In this document: positions 20,184 to 29,911 of the stretch, one piece after another
How positions within the stretch are numbered: the first letter of the stretch is position 1
Layout of the letters: each line of letters opens with the position of its first letter
Origin: Afipia massiliensis
GTDB lineage: Bacteria; Pseudomonadota; Alphaproteobacteria; Rhizobiales; Xanthobacteraceae
Assembly: GCF_014203115.1 (NCBI RefSeq)
Contig: NZ_JACHIJ010000002.1
Span: 496,001-560,000, forward strand
Reading direction: 5' to 3'
DNA length: 64,000 nucleotides
The notes under the pieces: generated by a model
Databases searched by the model: none
The model's input: the letters and a program-made list of their open reading frames with translations, nothing else
What the model was told of the DNA's origin: nothing
Made by a program: the position numbers and the translations under genes

Positions 20184-20747
20184 ATGTCTAACACGAGAAA
20201 CACTGGCGACGCGACATCAGGTGCGACCTGGCGCAACAATCCATCGGCCAGCGCGAGCGCGCAGCAGGCCTATGATCCGTGGTTGCAGCCCGAGTTGTTT
20301 CGCGGCGTGCTGACCAAGCGGTTCTTCGCGTTTCTGATCGACCTCGTGATCCTGTCGATCCCGATCATCCTCGCGGTCATCTTCGTCACCCTGTTCGGCA
20401 TCGTCACGCTGGGGCTGGGCTGGTTCCTGTTCTGGCTGATCTCGCCGTTCTCGGTGATCTGGGCGCTGCTCTATTACGGCATGTCGCTTGGCGGGCCGAA
20501 CGGCGCCACCGTGGGCATGCGCATGATGGACATCGAGATGCGGACATGGACTGGCGAGCGGCCCTACTTCATCCTCGGCGCGGTTCACGCGGTGCTCTAC
20601 TGGGTGTCAGTCTCGTTCCTGACCCCGCTGGTCCTGCTGGTCGGCTTGTTCAATGGCCGCCGTCGGCTGCTGCATGACATCGTGCTTGGCACGGTGTTCA
20701 TCAACAGCAGCGTCCAGGCATCGGCGGTCCAGACCACGCGCGTTTAG
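20184..20747 (+). CDS. RDD family membrane protein
   Basis: A 187-residue protein with a hydrophilic 40-residue N-terminus and an RDD domain: [21 protein letters not shown] (first span with the conserved Asp), a second span [40 protein letters not shown], and a last span ending in [15 protein letters not shown], the family's RDD-like signature. A GAGGAGGG ribosome site stands 6 bases before the ATG at 20184, which excludes the longer frame. The function of the family is largely unknown; transport or stress roles have been proposed. Between hemB and bpt. Confidence 0.88.
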   Translation: MSNTRNTGDATSGATWRNNPSASASAQQAYDPWLQPELFRGVLTKRFFAFLIDLVILSIPIILAVIFVTLFGIVTLGLGWFLFWLISPFSVIWALLYYGMSLGGPNGATVGMRMMDIEMRTWTGERPYFILGAVHAVLYWVSVSFLTPLVLLVGLFNGRRRLLHDIVLGTVFINSSVQASAVQTTRV

Positions 20748-20919
20748 ACGAATTCCAGCCCGGGTAGATCACATCCGTGTGGTCTGTCCGGGTTCGGTGT
20801 CATTTGCTGCGAGAAACCCGGATCATTCTCGCGACGGCGCGTTCAAACTCGTTGACCCCTGCCCCCCGCGGCGCGATGCTGTAAAAGGAATCGCGCAGAC
20901 CGGAGACACACGGCACCCC

Positions 20920-21696
20920 GTGACGCAACACTCGCGCAATACGCCGCAATTCTATCTGACGGCGCCCTCACCCTGCCCCTACTTGGAGGGCAAGCAGGAG
21001 CGCAAAGTCTTCACGCATCTGGTCGGCGACAAGGCCGGTGAACTGAACGACCTCCTCACCCATGGCGGCTTCCGCCGCAGCCAGTCGATCGCCTACCGTC
21101 CTGCCTGCGATCAGTGCCGCGCCTGCGTGTCGGTGCGCGTCATCGCTAACGAATTCCGCCCCTCGCGCAATTTCCGCAAGATCCAGGCGCGCAACGCTGA
21201 CATCGTCAGCGAGTTGCGCACGGCGGTGCCGACCTCCGAACAGTACTCGGTTTTCCGCGCCTATCTCGATGCCCGCCACCGCGACGGCGGCATGGCGGAC
21301 ATGACCGTGCTCGACTACGCGATGATGGTCGAAGACAGCCACGTCTCGACCCGCATCATCGAATATCGCCGCCGCACCGCTGACAGCGGCGTTACCGGCA
21401 AGGGTGGCGACCTGATCGCGGTGGCGCTCACCGACATTCTCAGCGACGGGTTGTCGATGGTGTACTCGTTCTTCGAGCCCGGCGAGGAAGGCCGCTCGAT
21501 GGGAACGTTCATGATCCTCGACCACATCGCCCGCGCGCGGCGGCTCGGCCTGCCTTACGTCTATCTCGGCTACTGGATCGATGGTTCGCGCAAGATGGAC
21601 TACAAGGCCCGCTTCCTGCCGCAGCAGCGGCTGGCGCCCAGCGGCTGGCTGCGCGTCGAAGCCACCGGCTCGATGGCGCCTGAGCCGCAGGACTAG
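20920..21696 (+). CDS. bpt: Aspartate/glutamate leucyltransferase (Bpt)
   Basis: A 258-residue aminoacyl-tRNA-protein transferase that adds Leu to N-terminal Asp or Glu, marking proteins for ClpS/ClpAP degradation (bacterial N-end rule). The N-terminal domain motif is [17 protein letters not shown], followed by [25 protein letters not shown], and the C-terminal half holds [22 protein letters not shown]. The GTG at 20920 was chosen because conserved sequence begins at QFYLTAPS nine codons later and nothing before it is conserved. Confidence 0.93.
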   Translation: MTQHSRNTPQFYLTAPSPCPYLEGKQERKVFTHLVGDKAGELNDLLTHGGFRRSQSIAYRPACDQCRACVSVRVIANEFRPSRNFRKIQARNADIVSELRTAVPTSEQYSVFRAYLDARHRDGGMADMTVLDYAMMVEDSHVSTRIIEYRRRTADSGVTGKGGDLIAVALTDILSDGLSMVYSFFEPGEEGRSMGTFMILDHIARARRLGLPYVYLGYWIDGSRKMDYKARFLPQQRLAPSGWLRVEATGSMAPEPQD

Positions 21697-21727
21697 CTTG
21701 CTCTCCTTCAACTGCAAACCAGCGCCG

Positions 21728-21841
21728 CCGTCATCCTGAGGCGCGAGCTCTTGCGAGCCTCGAAGGATGACGACGGCGGCGGTTGCTAACCGTCATCCTT
21801 CGAGGCTCGCCGTAAGCGCGGCTCGCACCTCTGGATGACGG
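21728..21841. repeat. Large intergenic palindrome, GTCATCC family, copy 1
   Basis: Nested inverted repeats: outer CCGTCATCCTGAGG / CCTCtGGATGACGG and inner GAGCCTCGAAGGATGACG / CGTCATCCTTCGAGGCTC. It lies between bpt and azoR, whose genes converge. Related copies are at 37604-37707 and 42758-42881. Such dispersed elements are characteristic of Bradyrhizobiaceae. Confidence 0.85.
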
Positions 21842-21865
21842 CACAGTTGCTCAGGCGGTGCCGCT

Positions 21866-22495
21866 TTACGCCGCCCGTTGACCGGTAGCACCCTGCAATG
21901 CATGCGCGGCGCGCAACGCACCCGCAACAGCCTTCTCACGCTGCTCGGGACCGATCTGGATTCCGTCGGCCGCAATGATCTCGGGATTGGTGATGCCGAT
22001 GAAACCGAACACCCAGCGCAGATAGGTTTCCAGATGCTCGCCCGCCGCGGCCGGCGTACTTGCGCCGTAGAAGCCGCCGCGCGAAATGGCGACGATCACG
22101 CGCTTGTTGCCAGCGAGCCCCTCAACGCCCTTCTCCGAGTACTTGAAGGTCTTTCCTGCGACGAGGATGCGATCGATCCAGGCCTTGAGCTGGCTCGGAA
22201 TGGTGAAGTTGTACATCGGCGCCCCGATGACAACGATGTCGGCGGCAAGGAATTCATCCAGCGCGGCGGCGCTGGCTGCGATGTCGTCGCGCACGGCCGG
22301 CGTTTCTGGCGTCGCGCCATGGGCCGCCGCGAGATGTTCCCCGCTCAGATGCGAGAACGGCGTCGCGCTGATGTCGCGATAGGTGACATCCAGATCGGGC
22401 GTGGTTTTGCGCAGGCGCTCGACGGCCGCAGCCGAGAGTTGCCGGGAGACGGAATTGCCGCCGAGGATGCTGGCGTCGATATGGAGCAGTTTCAT
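21866..22495 (-). CDS. azoR: FMN-dependent NADH-azoreductase
   Basis: A 209-residue flavodoxin-like oxidoreductase of the AzoR family, reducing azo compounds and quinones with NADH. Seen: [21 protein letters not shown] at the start (FMN phosphate loop), [23 protein letters not shown] (flavin site, in pieces) and AISRGGFYG. The ATG at 22493-22495 follows AGGGGAA; the longer frame is not supported. It is divergent from an HxlR regulator with a perfect palindrome between them, so it is very likely induced by electrophiles or quinones through that regulator. Confidence 0.93.
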   Translation of the reverse strand: MKLLHIDASILGGNSVSRQLSAAAVERLRKTTPDLDVTYRDISATPFSHLSGEHLAAAHGATPETPAVRDDIAASAAALDEFLAADIVVIGAPMYNFTIPSQLKAWIDRILVAGKTFKYSEKGVEGLAGNKRVIVAISRGGFYGASTPAAAGEHLETYLRWVFGFIGITNPEIIAADGIQIGPEQREKAVAGALRAAHALQGATGQRAA

Positions 22496-22514
22496 AGGTT
22501 CCCCTTTAGCTCTA

Positions 22515-22529
22515 GTATCAGATTGATAC
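22515..22529. promoter_or_regulatory. HxlR operator between azoR and hxlR
   Basis: Perfect palindrome GTATCA-GAT-TGATAC, 20 bases before azoR and 67 bases before the hxlR start. Its place in a divergent intergenic region and its length fit an HxlR-family binding site. Confidence 0.7.
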
Positions 22530-22595
22530 CTGGACACTAATGGTGACCTTTGATAAACGCACAAGAAGGCACATTTTCTGAACCCGAGCACAGCC

Positions 22596-22994
22596 GTGAC
22601 ACCCGAGCACACCGATGTAACCGCCCCGCCCGACCATCATCTGCCAGGCAATTGCCTCGCGGTGGGGTCCATCCTGTCGCGCATCGGCGACAAATGGAGC
22701 GTGCTGATCATCATGCTGCTCAGCGACGGCCCGCGCCGCTTCAATGAGATCAAGCGCATGGTGGGTGGCATCTCGCAGCGGATGCTGACGCTGACGCTCA
22801 GAGGATTGGAGCGCGACGGCCTCGTCACGCGAACGATCTTTCCGACCATTCCTCCGCGTGTGGATTACGAACTCACAGAGCTGGGCCACTCACTCAAGGA
22901 ACCGGTGCAGCACCTCGGCTCATGGGCATTCGCACATCTGGCGAAGATCCAGACCGCGCGCGAACGCTTCGATAAAAAGACCGGCGGCCAGTAA
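22596..22994 (+). CDS. HxlR-family winged-helix regulator
   Basis: A 132-residue protein with the whole HxlR domain: [18 protein letters not shown] (about 25-42), [31 protein letters not shown] and [11 protein letters not shown] single Cys at about residue 20 (HLPGNCLAV) sits where YodB/HypR-type members have the redox-sensing Cys. It is divergent from azoR with a palindrome in between, so it probably represses azoR and itself until quinones or oxidants modify the Cys. The GTG at 22596 is the start used; the end converges with mntH with 6 bases between stops. Confidence 0.9.
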   Translation: MTPEHTDVTAPPDHHLPGNCLAVGSILSRIGDKWSVLIIMLLSDGPRRFNEIKRMVGGISQRMLTLTLRGLERDGLVTRTIFPTIPPRVDYELTELGHSLKEPVQHLGSWAFAHLAKIQTARERFDKKTGGQ

Positions 22995-23000
22995 CCGCGA

Positions 23001-24371
23001 TCAGCCCAGTGCGAAGTCGATCAGCAGCTTCACGTTGAGCGTCACGACGACAGCGGCGATCAGCGCGGCGGCGGCGGTCAGCCAGCGGGGTGCTACGAAT
23101 TCGCCCATCTTCGCCTTGCTCGCCGTGAACATCACCAGTGGGATGATCGCGAAGGGCAACTGCAAACTCAAGATCACCTGACTGAAGATCAGAAGCTGCG
23201 CGGTTCCCTTTTCGCCGTACCACAGCGTCACTAGCGCCGCCGGAATGATCGCCACCATGCGCGTGGTCAGCCGCCGCAGCCACGGCGCGAGGCGGATGTT
23301 GATGAAGCCTTCCATCACGATCTGGCCCGACAGCGTTGCCGTCACCGTCGAACTCAGGCCGCAGCACAACAGCGCGATAGCAAACAGCGTCGGCGCCAGT
23401 GTCGATCCCAGCAGCGGCGCCAGAAACGAGTGCACCTGCTCCAGTTCGGCGACATCGGTCTTGCCTGCCTTGTAGAAGGTCGATGCCGCAAGAATGAGGA
23501 TCGATGCATTGATCAGCAGCGCAAGGCACAGCGCGATCGTGGAGTCGATGGTCGCAAGCTTGATCGCTTCCTTCTTCTCCGGAACGCTGTCGCCGTAGGC
23601 GCGCGTCTGCACCAGGCCCGAGTGCAGATACAGATTGTGCGGCATCACCGTCGCGCCGAGGATGCCGAGCGCGAGATACAACATGTCGCGGTTGGCGACA
23701 ATCTGCGTTGTCGGCGCGAAGCCCCGGATCACTTCGCCCCAGTTCGGATCGGCCATCGCGATCTGAATTGCGAAGCATGCGGAAATGATTCCGAGCATGC
23801 CGACGATGAAGGCTTCGATCCATCGGAAGCCGATCGCCTGCAGCGCGAGAATGAGAAACACATCCAGAGCCGTAACGATGACACCGATCTCGAGCGGAAT
23901 ACCGAACAGCAGATTGAGCCCGATGGCGGTGCCGATGATTTCCGCGAGATCCGTCGCCGCGATTGCAATTTCGGCCAGCAGCCATAGCGGCCATGCCAAG
24001 GCTTTCGGGAACGCATCGCGGCAGGCTTGGGCAAGGTCCCGGCCCGATCCGACGCCGAGCCGTGCGCACAGCGCCTGCAGGATGATCGCCATGATGTTGG
24101 AAATCAGCGCAACCGCGAGCAGCGCGTAACCGAACTTGGAACCGCCAGCGAGCGACGTCGCCCAGTTGCCCGGGTCCATGTAGCCCGTGGCGACCAGATA
24201 GCCCGGCCCCATGAAGGCTGCGAGCTTGCGCCAGAACGAGCCGGTCTTGGCTACCCGGACGGAGGCGAACATTCCGGTGAGCGAAGGCTCGCCGCGCGGC
24301 TTCCGCCACCCGCCCGGAACAGGCAGGGCAGCGGCCTGGTCAGGCGGCAATGACGGAGAACGTGCGTCCAT
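23001..24371 (-). CDS. mntH: Nramp-family Mn2+/H+ symporter
   Basis: A 456-residue divalent-metal importer with about 11 membrane spans. The metal-site motif [11 protein letters not shown] in span 1 and [10 protein letters not shown] in span 6 are intact. The ATG at 24369-24371 (MDARSP) was chosen; a GTG five codons upstream is possible but would fall inside the TTGCA repeats. It converges with hxlR and lies downstream of trmO on the same strand. The repeats before it suggest metal-dependent control, for example by a Mur/Fur-type repressor as described for mntH in rhizobia. Confidence 0.94.
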   Translation of the reverse strand: MDARSPSLPPDQAAALPVPGGWRKPRGEPSLTGMFASVRVAKTGSFWRKLAAFMGPGYLVATGYMDPGNWATSLAGGSKFGYALLAVALISNIMAIILQALCARLGVGSGRDLAQACRDAFPKALAWPLWLLAEIAIAATDLAEIIGTAIGLNLLFGIPLEIGVIVTALDVFLILALQAIGFRWIEAFIVGMLGIISACFAIQIAMADPNWGEVIRGFAPTTQIVANRDMLYLALGILGATVMPHNLYLHSGLVQTRAYGDSVPEKKEAIKLATIDSTIALCLALLINASILILAASTFYKAGKTDVAELEQVHSFLAPLLGSTLAPTLFAIALLCCGLSSTVTATLSGQIVMEGFINIRLAPWLRRLTTRMVAIIPAALVTLWYGEKGTAQLLIFSQVILSLQLPFAIIPLVMFTASKAKMGEFVAPRWLTAAAALIAAVVVTLNVKLLIDFALG

Positions 24372-24390
24372 ATCGCCAATATGCACGGCT

Positions 24391-24427
24391 TTGCAGCTAG
24401 TTGCAAGTGAGTTGCAACAGCAGTTGC
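24391..24427. promoter_or_regulatory. Row of TTGCA boxes upstream of mntH
   Basis: Four TTGC(A) boxes begin at 24391, 24401, 24412 and 24424 (TTGCAG, TTGCAA, TTGCAA, TTGCCC), spaced 10, 11 and 12 bases, about one helical turn apart, immediately before mntH. TTGCAA is itself palindromic. A candidate metal-responsive operator. Confidence 0.5.
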
Positions 24428-24431
24428 CCGC

Positions 24432-24926
24432 CTACGCGCCCGTCTCGAAATCTCCCGGCTGCGGCGGCGCAATCGGTGTGAACTGGCAGCGGTCCGGCTT
24501 GAGATCGACCAGCGGCGTGCCGTCGAGGCAATCGAGCCCGCGCACCAGAACGGTGTTGCCTTCGATGCCGACGAGTTTGGCGACGGAAGTGCCGAGCGGA
24601 TTGGGCCGCACCGGCGACCTCAAGGCGAACGTTCCGTGCGTGTTGGTATCGCTCGCCGGACTTTGCAGAACGAGATCGCGGCGCGACTCGTGCAGCCAGT
24701 AGATCACCTCGACCTGCGTGAACCGGTCGAGTCCTTTCAGCGCCGGCACCCACGGCTCGAATATCTCGATCCTGCAAATGGGGCCATCGTGACGGCCCTG
24801 TCGCGGCGTCATCAGCCTGTCGGTCCATGGCGTGTGGATGCGGCCAATGAAAACGAGGCCGGCATCGGTCGGCGCCGGCGGATCGACGGCGACTTCGCCG
24901 TCGCGGATTTCATTGTAGCGGACCAT
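24432..24926 (-). CDS. trmO: tRNA (N6-threonylcarbamoyladenosine37-N6)-methyltransferase TrmO
   Basis: A 164-residue TrmO (TsaA/YaeB) that methylates t6A37 in threonine tRNA using S-adenosylmethionine. The signature is [15 protein letters not shown], followed by VKL-like [36 protein letters not shown] near residue 30 is also typical. The ATG is at 24924-24926. Situated between mntH and parC on the same strand. Formerly annotated as a VirR or UPF0066 protein. Confidence 0.92.
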   Translation of the reverse strand: MVRYNEIRDGEVAVDPPAPTDAGLVFIGRIHTPWTDRLMTPRQGRHDGPICRIEIFEPWVPALKGLDRFTQVEVIYWLHESRRDLVLQSPASDTNTHGTFALRSPVRPNPLGTSVAKLVGIEGNTVLVRGLDCLDGTPLVDLKPDRCQFTPIAPPQPGDFETGA

Positions 24927-25001
24927 TTACGTAGACCTCGCACCAAGAACTTTCGCGAGGAATGTATCGCTATCGAAAGCATCCGCAACAGCGGCAGCGC
25001 T

Positions 25002-27254
25002 TTACTCGATCACCTTGCCGAACTTGTTCGACTTCGGGAAACCATGCGCCAGACGGCCGGCGTCCGCGCGGTTGCCGCGCCAGTCGGCGAGTTCTTTCCA
25101 CGTCGAACCCTGATCGCGGCCCGCCGAATCCTTCCAGGTCATGCCGTCCTTCGCGGTGAACGTCATCACATCCGACAGCTTGCCGCCGCTGTACTTCTGC
25201 AAGCGCACGCCGCGTCCCCGCGCCATCTCCGGCACCTGCTCCAGCGGGAAGATCACCATTTTGTGGTTGGTGCCGATCACCGCGACGGTGTCACCGCTTA
25301 CGGTCGTGAGCGCCACCGCCTCGTTGGGCGCGGTGACATTCAGAACCTGCTTGCCCTTGCGGGTGTTGGCGATGCAATCGTCCTCGTTGACGACAAAGCC
25401 CTGCCCGTCGCTGCTGGCCACGAGGAATTTCCGGCCGCTCTTTTGCACAAACATCGACACGATGTTGGCATCGCCTTCCATGTCGATGGTCATGCGGATC
25501 GGATCGCCATGACCACGCCCACCCGGCAGCTTCTGCGCGTCGAGCGTATAGAAGCGGCCGTTGGTCGCAAACAACGTCAGCTTGGACGTGCTCTCGGCGA
25601 AGAACGAGAAGCCCATGCTGTCATCGGTCTTGAAGGCAAGGTTCGACAGATCCTCGACATGCCCCTTCATCGTACGCACCCAGCCCTTGTCGGAGACAAC
25701 GACTGTGATCGGCTCGCGCTCGATCAGCGCTTCCTCGATCGCGGCGAGATCATGCTCGGGCGCGTCGGCGAATTGCGTGCGCCGCTTGCCGAGCGGCGTC
25801 TTGGGACCGAAGGTGTCGCGCACCTTCTTCACCTGTTCGCCGACCTTCTTCCACTGCTCGTCTTCCGACGCAACAAGGGCCTTGAGGTCCTTCAGTTCGG
25901 CCCGCAGTGCCTTGTCCTCGCCGCGGATCTCCATTTCCTCGAGCTTGCGCAGGTTGCGCAGGCGCATGTTGAGAATGGAGTCAGCCTGAAGGTCGGTCAG
26001 CTTGAAGGTCTTGATCAGCACCGGCTTCGGCTCATCCTCGGTGCGGATGATCTTGATCACCTTGTCGAGGTTCAGGTAGGCGATCAGGTAACCGCCGAGC
26101 ACCTCGAGGCGATGCTCGATCTGGTTCTTGCGATAGTTCGCCCGCCGCACCAGCACGTCGCGCAGGTGGTCGAGCCATTCGCGCAGGCACTCGGCGAGAC
26201 CGAGCACCTTCGGCACCCGGCCTTTCACCAGCACGTTGAGGTTCAGCGAAATCTTGCTTTCAAGCTCGGTCTGCTTGAACAGCGTTTCCATCAGTACTTC
26301 TGGATCGACGTTGCGCGACTTCGGCTCGATGACGATTCGCACGTCTTCCGCCGACTCGTCGCGAACGTCGCCGACCAGCAGCAGTTTCTTCTCGTTGAGA
26401 AGTTCAGCGATGCGCTCGATCAGCCGCGACTTCTGCACCAGCCACGGAATTTCCGTGATGACGATATTCCAGGTGCCGCGCGCGCCCTCTTCCTGGGCCC
26501 ACTTCGCGCGGACGCGAAACGAACCACGCCCTGTCGCATAGGCCTCGGCTATGCTCTCGTGGGAATCCACCACAATGCCGCCGGTCGGAAAGTCCGGACC
26601 CTTCACATATTTCAGCAGGCCGCGCGACTTGGTGGCGGGCTTGTCGATCAGATGCAGCGCCGCGTCGCAGAGCTCCGCCGCGTTGTGCGGCGGGATCGAG
26701 GTCGCCATGCCGACAGCGATGCCCTGAGAGCCATTCGCCAACAAATTCGGAAACGCACCGGGGAGAACGATCGGCTCTTTCGACTGCCCGTCGTAGTTGG
26801 CGCGGAATTCGACCGCGTCCTCGTCGATGCCTTCCAGCAGAAGCCGCCCGACTTCCGTCATGCGCGCTTCGGTATATCGGTAGGCCGCCGGGTTATCGCC
26901 GTCGATATTGCCGAAGTTGCCTTGGCCGTCCACCAGCGGATAGCGCGAGGAGAAATCCTGCGCGAGGCGCACCAGCGCGTCGTAGATCGACTGGTCGCCG
27001 TGCGGATGGAACGAGCCCATCACGTCGCCGACGATTTTGGCGGATTTCTTGAACGGCGTACCGGGGTCGAGCCGCAGCAACCGCATACCGTACAGGATGC
27101 GGCGGTGAACCGGCTTCAAGCCGTCGCGCGCATCCGGCAGCGCGCGGTGCATGATGGTCGAGAGCGCATAGGCGAGATAGCGCTCCTCGAGCGCCTCGCG
27201 GAGTGCGACCTCCTGAATCTCCATCGGCTCCGGTGGAATCAGTCTTTTACCCAT
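25002..27254 (-). CDS. parC: DNA topoisomerase IV subunit A
   Basis: A 750-residue ParC, the breakage-reunion subunit that with ParE unlinks daughter chromosomes. The catalytic Tyr is Y127 in [10 protein letters not shown]. The quinolone-determining region reads [13 protein letters not shown], so a Gln stands where E. coli ParC has Ser80. The C-terminal beta-propeller is short, with repeated strands such as [17 protein letters not shown] (GyrA-box-like) and [11 protein letters not shown], as in alphaproteobacterial ParC. The ATG is at 27252-27254. No parE is nearby. Confidence 0.95.
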   Translation of the reverse strand: MGKRLIPPEPMEIQEVALREALEERYLAYALSTIMHRALPDARDGLKPVHRRILYGMRLLRLDPGTPFKKSAKIVGDVMGSFHPHGDQSIYDALVRLAQDFSSRYPLVDGQGNFGNIDGDNPAAYRYTEARMTEVGRLLLEGIDEDAVEFRANYDGQSKEPIVLPGAFPNLLANGSQGIAVGMATSIPPHNAAELCDAALHLIDKPATKSRGLLKYVKGPDFPTGGIVVDSHESIAEAYATGRGSFRVRAKWAQEEGARGTWNIVITEIPWLVQKSRLIERIAELLNEKKLLLVGDVRDESAEDVRIVIEPKSRNVDPEVLMETLFKQTELESKISLNLNVLVKGRVPKVLGLAECLREWLDHLRDVLVRRANYRKNQIEHRLEVLGGYLIAYLNLDKVIKIIRTEDEPKPVLIKTFKLTDLQADSILNMRLRNLRKLEEMEIRGEDKALRAELKDLKALVASEDEQWKKVGEQVKKVRDTFGPKTPLGKRRTQFADAPEHDLAAIEEALIEREPITVVVSDKGWVRTMKGHVEDLSNLAFKTDDSMGFSFFAESTSKLTLFATNGRFYTLDAQKLPGGRGHGDPIRMTIDMEGDANIVSMFVQKSGRKFLVASSDGQGFVVNEDDCIANTRKGKQVLNVTAPNEAVALTTVSGDTVAVIGTNHKMVIFPLEQVPEMARGRGVRLQKYSGGKLSDVMTFTAKDGMTWKDSAGRDQGSTWKELADWRGNRADAGRLAHGFPKSNKFGKVIE

Positions 27255-27451
27255 GGAAAGGGGTTAACTCCGCTGCGCGCGATGAACAATAGATGAATTA
27301 GACGGTCACTCGCCGTTCGTAATTCTTCTGCCACATTGCTGCGTTCTGCCCGTGGGCGTTTATAGATCGCCCAGCGGTCCATAACACCGGCCCAGGCCGG
27401 GTACAGTGCCCGACGGCAAAGTGCCGGAGGGCTTCAAGGAAGGAAAAAAGA

Positions 27452-27739
27452 ATGCGTCGATTCATTATCGCAGTTGCGGCACTGGCCGCGTTGACCGGGG
27501 CCGTGTCGTTGGGCGGCAGCCGCGCCGAGGCCATGAGCCTCCCTGCCCCGCTGGCTGGCGTCACGCAGCAGACCGAAGAAGTCCGCCTTGTCTGCACCAC
27601 ACGAAGGGTCGGCCACCGCTGGGTCAAGTCCTGCCGCGACGTACGCCCGCATTACCACCGGCGCCATCATCACCATCATCGGCACCATCATCGGCACCAT
27701 CACCGGCACCACCGCCCTCATCATCACCATCATCGGTAA
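27452..27739 (+). CDS. Exported His-rich small protein
   Basis: A 95-residue protein: a clear signal peptide (RRFIIAVAALAALTGAVSLGG, cleavage probably after AEA near residue 27), a middle part with two Cys (RLVCTTRRVGHRWVKSCRDV) and a tail of about 29 residues made almost only of His and Arg. The tail is encoded by degenerate 12-base repeats (CACCATCATCGG). It is probably periplasmic and may bind metals (Ni, Zn, Cu); that is inference. AAGGAAGG precedes the ATG and a strong hairpin follows. Similar small signal-peptide proteins with CxxxRR...GHWV-like cores are common in Bradyrhizobiaceae. Confidence 0.75.
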   Translation: MRRFIIAVAALAALTGAVSLGGSRAEAMSLPAPLAGVTQQTEEVRLVCTTRRVGHRWVKSCRDVRPHYHRRHHHHHRHHHRHHHRHHRPHHHHHR

Positions 27740-27750
27740 TGATTCAAGGA

Positions 27751-27775
27751 GCAGGCCGGACAATGTCCGGCCTGC
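27751..27775 (+). terminator. Intrinsic terminator between the His-rich gene and recO
   Basis: An 11-bp perfect stem GCAGGCCGGAC / GTCCGGCCTGC with a 3-base loop, followed by TTTCT on the plus strand. It lies 11 bases after the His-rich gene stop and 3 bases beyond the convergent recO stop, so it may act in both directions. Confidence 0.8.
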
Positions 27776-27778
27776 TTT

Positions 27779-28528
27779 CTATTCGGCGACGGCCCTCGCC
27801 CGTGGCCGTATCACCGCTGCGATAAAGCCGTCCCGCGCATCCGAATGACCCTGCCCGCGCGGCTCCAGCACATTGCGCAGCAGGAACAGCCCGGTCAGCC
27901 GAAACCCGTCCTCGATGTCCTGCCCGGACCAGCCGTTGGTCCCGTCGTCGCTCTCGCGCAGGAATGGCGGCAACCGTAGCAGCCGATCGCGCCACGGCTC
28001 GCCCGCCTGCCGCGAAACCGCGGCACCCGATTTCGGCGAGACGTAAATCAGGTCGTTCATCGCTCCGCTCGCCGCGCAGGATGACAAATCGAGGCCGAAG
28101 CCAAGTTCGGTCAGCATCGCGAGTTCGAACCTCACCAGTTGCACGCCGGCCGTGGCGACGTCATCGAAATCGTCGAGAATGGATTCCAGCATCTCATAGA
28201 TGTCTTCGTGCGGATCGCGCTCGGGCAGTAGCCGCACCAGCGACCCCAGATGCGTCACGCCGTAGACCGCATGCGAGGATCCGAACATCGTCGCGGCGCG
28301 CAGCCGCACGCCTTCAAGAGTGTAGTATCCGAGGTGCTCGTCGAGACGGGCGCGCCAGACCGCACTCACGGTATTTCCGGGCTGCAGCAGCGGACGCATT
28401 CGCGAGCCGGAACCACCGCGCACCAGCCCGAGATGGCGACCATGGCTGCGCGTCAGCAGTTCGACTATGGCGCTGGATTCGCCATGCCGCCGCACGCCCA
28501 GGACAATACCCTCGTCGGTCCATTCCAT
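27779..28528 (-). CDS. recO: DNA repair protein RecO
   Basis: A 249-residue mediator that loads RecA on SSB-coated DNA in the RecFOR pathway. The N-terminal OB fold is seen in [26 protein letters not shown] (in pieces), with [15 protein letters not shown]; the helical C-terminal domain contains [23 protein letters not shown], the usual place of the zinc-site region, where only one Cys is kept. The ATG is at 28526-28528. Last of the lepB-rnc-era-recO run. Confidence 0.93.
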   Translation of the reverse strand: MEWTDEGIVLGVRRHGESSAIVELLTRSHGRHLGLVRGGSGSRMRPLLQPGNTVSAVWRARLDEHLGYYTLEGVRLRAATMFGSSHAVYGVTHLGSLVRLLPERDPHEDIYEMLESILDDFDDVATAGVQLVRFELAMLTELGFGLDLSSCAASGAMNDLIYVSPKSGAAVSRQAGEPWRDRLLRLPPFLRESDDGTNGWSGQDIEDGFRLTGLFLLRNVLEPRGQGHSDARDGFIAAVIRPRARAVAE

Positions 28529-28586
28529 GGCCGGAGCTTACAGGATTCTGCGCACGTTCGCAGCGACATCGGCCGGGAAAGTGAGG

Positions 28587-28988
28587 TCACACAGGTTGCC
28601 GGAACCAGTCCCGGGCATCGCCGGTGAAAGAGAAATACAGGCCGAAAGCCGTCAATGCCGTCGAGATCACGTCCACGAAGGTGCTGAACTGCATGCCGGC
28701 TTCACCCACCGTGGTGACGATGGAGGCGACAGACAGCATCAGCGCCACAAGCAGGACCGTCCGCGCCCATTTCTTGCGCCGGTGCGCGGCGAGCCAGACG
28801 AGTTGCACAAATCCCAGCGTCATCATGACTGCGATGAAATTGACTGCCAGCTTCGTCGACTCGGTGACGTCATCCGGGATGCGATCCAGAAACGCAGCGG
28901 AGAGCACGTCGATGAGCAGCGACAGATACAACAGCACCTGGAAGTAGAAGATGTTTTTGGGAACGCTGGCGCCGGGATCGTTGATCAT
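28587..28988 (-). CDS. Four-span membrane protein of unknown function
   Basis: A 133-residue hydrophobic protein with four predicted spans: FYFQVLLYLSLLIDVLSAAF, LAVNFIAVMMTLGFVQLVWLA, TVLLVALMLSVASIVTTVG and VISTALTAFGLYFSF. Its ATG overlaps the era stop by 4 bases (ATGA), so it is made with era. No motif pointing to an activity was found. It separates era from recO, which often adjoin. Confidence 0.8.
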   Translation of the reverse strand: MINDPGASVPKNIFYFQVLLYLSLLIDVLSAAFLDRIPDDVTESTKLAVNFIAVMMTLGFVQLVWLAAHRRKKWARTVLLVALMLSVASIVTTVGEAGMQFSTFVDVISTALTAFGLYFSFTGDARDWFRQPV

Positions 28989-29911
28989 TCCTTGGGAAAC
29001 TCCAGACCCATCTCGCGGTAACGCTCCGGATCGTCGCCCCAGCCATCCCTGACCTTCACAAACAGGAACAGATGCACCGGTTGGCCGACAATCTCCGCGA
29101 TCTCCTTGCGCGAATCCGCGCCGATGGCCTTGATCGTCGCCCCGCCCTTGCCGAGCACGATCTTGCGCTGGCTATCGCGCTCCACATAGATCGTCTGCTC
29201 GATCCGCACCGACTTGTCCTTGCGGTCGGTCCATGAGTCGGTTTCGACCGTGGACTGATACGGCAGTTCCTGATGCAGGTGGCGGTAGATTTTCTCGCGC
29301 GTGATTTCAGCCGCGAGATGCCGCAGCGGCGCGTCCGACATCTGATCTTCTGGATAATGGAAAGGCCCTGCGGGCACGTCCTTCGCCAGTGCACGGCGCA
29401 GGTCGTCAACGCCGTCGCCGGACATCGCGGAAATCATGAACGTCTGATCGAAGGTTAGCCGCTCATTGGCTTTCATCGCGAGCGTCAGCAGCTTCTCGCG
29501 CGGAACAAGATCGATCTTGTTCAGCACCAGAATCTTCGGGTGATTGACGGACGCGAGCTTCGTGAAGATGGCGTCGGCTTCCTCGTCGATGCCGGCGCGG
29601 GCGTCGAGCAGCACGCAGACGAGGTCAGCGTCGTGCGCCCCGCTCCACGCGGTGGACACCATGGCGCGGTCGAGCCGCCGTTTGGGCGTGAAGATACCCG
29701 GCGTGTCGACCAGAATGATCTGTGCATTGTCCTCGATCACGATGCCGCGGATCAGCGCGCGCGTAGTCTGCACCTTCTTCGAGACGATGGTGACCTTCGA
29801 GCCGACCAGCGCATTGACCAGCGTCGACTTGCCGACGTTCGGCGCACCGATCAGCGCGACGAAGCCGCAGCGAGTCTCGCGGGTTGAATTATCTTGCAGT
29901 TCGTCAGGCAT
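28985..29911 (-). CDS. era: GTPase Era
   Basis: A 308-residue GTPase that binds the 3' end of 16S rRNA and assists 30S assembly. G motifs: GAPNVGKST (G1), DTPGIFTPKRR (G3), NKIDLV (G4). The C-terminal KH domain has KIVLGKGGATIKAIG. It overlaps the end of rnc by 8 bases and its own stop overlaps the next small membrane protein gene. The rnc-era order is classical. Confidence 0.97.
   Translation of the reverse strand: MPDELQDNSTRETRCGFVALIGAPNVGKSTLVNALVGSKVTIVSKKVQTTRALIRGIVIEDNAQIILVDTPGIFTPKRRLDRAMVSTAWSGAHDADLVCVLLDARAGIDEEADAIFTKLASVNHPKILVLNKIDLVPREKLLTLAMKANERLTFDQTFMISAMSGDGVDDLRRALAKDVPAGPFHYPEDQMSDAPLRHLAAEITREKIYRHLHQELPYQSTVETDSWTDRKDKSVRIEQTIYVERDSQRKIVLGKGGATIKAIGADSRKEIAEIVGQPVHLFLFVKVRDGWGDDPERYREMGLEFPKE

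Noticed and set aside
24636-27296. 886-codon open frame on the plus strand opposite trmO and parC
   Set aside because: Covers two well-supported genes, has no ribosome site or domain, and shows the composition of an antisense frame.
27659-27738. Tandem repeats that might be taken for a CRISPR-like or satellite array
   Set aside because: They are degenerate codons of the His/Arg tail, inside a coding region, without spacers.
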